Position numbers and translations under genes: made by a program. Shown one piece after another: positions 63,791-64,000 of a stretch of DNA of 64,000 bases. Where the stretch lies: assembly GCA_029224185.1 (NCBI GenBank), contig CM055207.1, forward strand, positions 8,659,073 through 8,723,072, written 5' to 3'. Below the pieces are notes generated by a model, which saw nothing but the letters and a program-made list of their open reading frames with translations, had not been told where the DNA came from and made no database searches. The stretch's first letter is position 1. Each line of letters begins with the position of its first letter. This DNA is from Karalla daura. Lineage: Eukaryota > Chordata > Actinopteri > Chaetodontiformes > Leiognathidae.

Positions 63791-64000
63791 ATTCTAAGGA
63801 TACACAAGACAAAAGTTGGTTTGATTCCTTTTCAACCGGTCCCTTTCCTTGTCTCTGGAGTGAAGAGGAAATTAATCAGATACTATACTGCAAATGCACA
63901 TTGTCAACAAAATCCAATCAGATTCAGAGTTTCACTTAACTTTCACATTTAATGAAGTAATCTCCTGTTTTTCTAATGACGCAAACGCGCACTATTCTCT

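Larger units (their letters stand above)
59843..64000 (-). other. ngfr: probable ngfr intron 1
   Basis: No signal-peptide exon (ATG followed by a Leu-rich core and a donor) was recognised on the minus strand. The stretch is therefore most likely part of the first intron, with exon 1 beyond the window. It holds the two SINE-like fragments listed and a short CA run near 61503-61520. Confidence 0.5.

Noticed and set aside
1..64000. CRISPR arrays, bacterial operons, phage or viral genes
   Set aside because: None seen. The regular repeats are eukaryotic microsatellites and the coding-exon repeat, and the gene structure is spliced throughout.

Overview
This window is vertebrate nuclear DNA, most likely from a teleost fish (inference). 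The support is short GT-AG introns, AT-rich intergenic DNA, many CA/GT microsatellites, scattered fish-type tRNA-derived SINE fragments, and genes found only in vertebrates. There is no bacterial, phage, CRISPR or operon-like content.

Region 1 (about 0.76-26 kb, + strand) is a tandem array of alpha-tectorin-like extracellular matrix genes. Copy 1 (1363-11298) reconstructs as 24 coding exons in consistent phase and about 2100 residues. Its order is signal peptide, a short 8-residue repeat, NIDO domain, VWC-like segment, four VWD/C8 modules separated by TIL domains, an EGF-like segment, a ZP domain, a furin-type RSKR site and a hydrophobic GPI-type tail. Copy 2 (13424 to about 23280) keeps almost every exon at the same length but has two lesions at its 3' end: a collapsed intron 22/exon 23 in the ZP domain, and an in-frame TAG just before a still-recognisable GPI tail. 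Copy 3 (about 24.19-26.04 kb) is a largely deleted relic whose 5' end resembles copy 1 and whose 3' end and flank resemble copy 2. Copies 1 and 2 differ in a strongly patchy way. TIL1/D2/TIL2 exons and part of the D4 module are nearly identical, while the NIDO region, some introns and the 3' ends are clearly diverged. This is the pattern expected from gene conversion.

Region 2 (about 26-42.5 kb) is mostly gene-poor. It holds microsatellites, SINE-like fragments and one unidentified candidate gene end on the + strand: two in-phase exons (36701-36937 and 37112-37188) followed by ATTAAA.

Region 3 (42.5-59.8 kb, - strand) carries exons 2-6 of the p75 neurotrophin receptor, ngfr. The exons give four TNFR cysteine-rich domains, a Ser/Thr-rich stalk, a transmembrane helix with its conserved cysteine, the juxtamembrane segment and a death domain ending in a PDZ-type ligand. 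Exon 1 (start codon and most of the signal peptide) was not found and probably lies beyond 64000. Introns hold long CA tracts, SINE fragments and a perfect 31-bp hairpin.

The two gene groups have no evident functional link. The most noteworthy signal is the evolution of the tectorin-like array: conversion patches, C-terminal decay of copy 2, a head/tail chimeric relic, and a 24-bp coding repeat whose every boundary looks like a splice donor.
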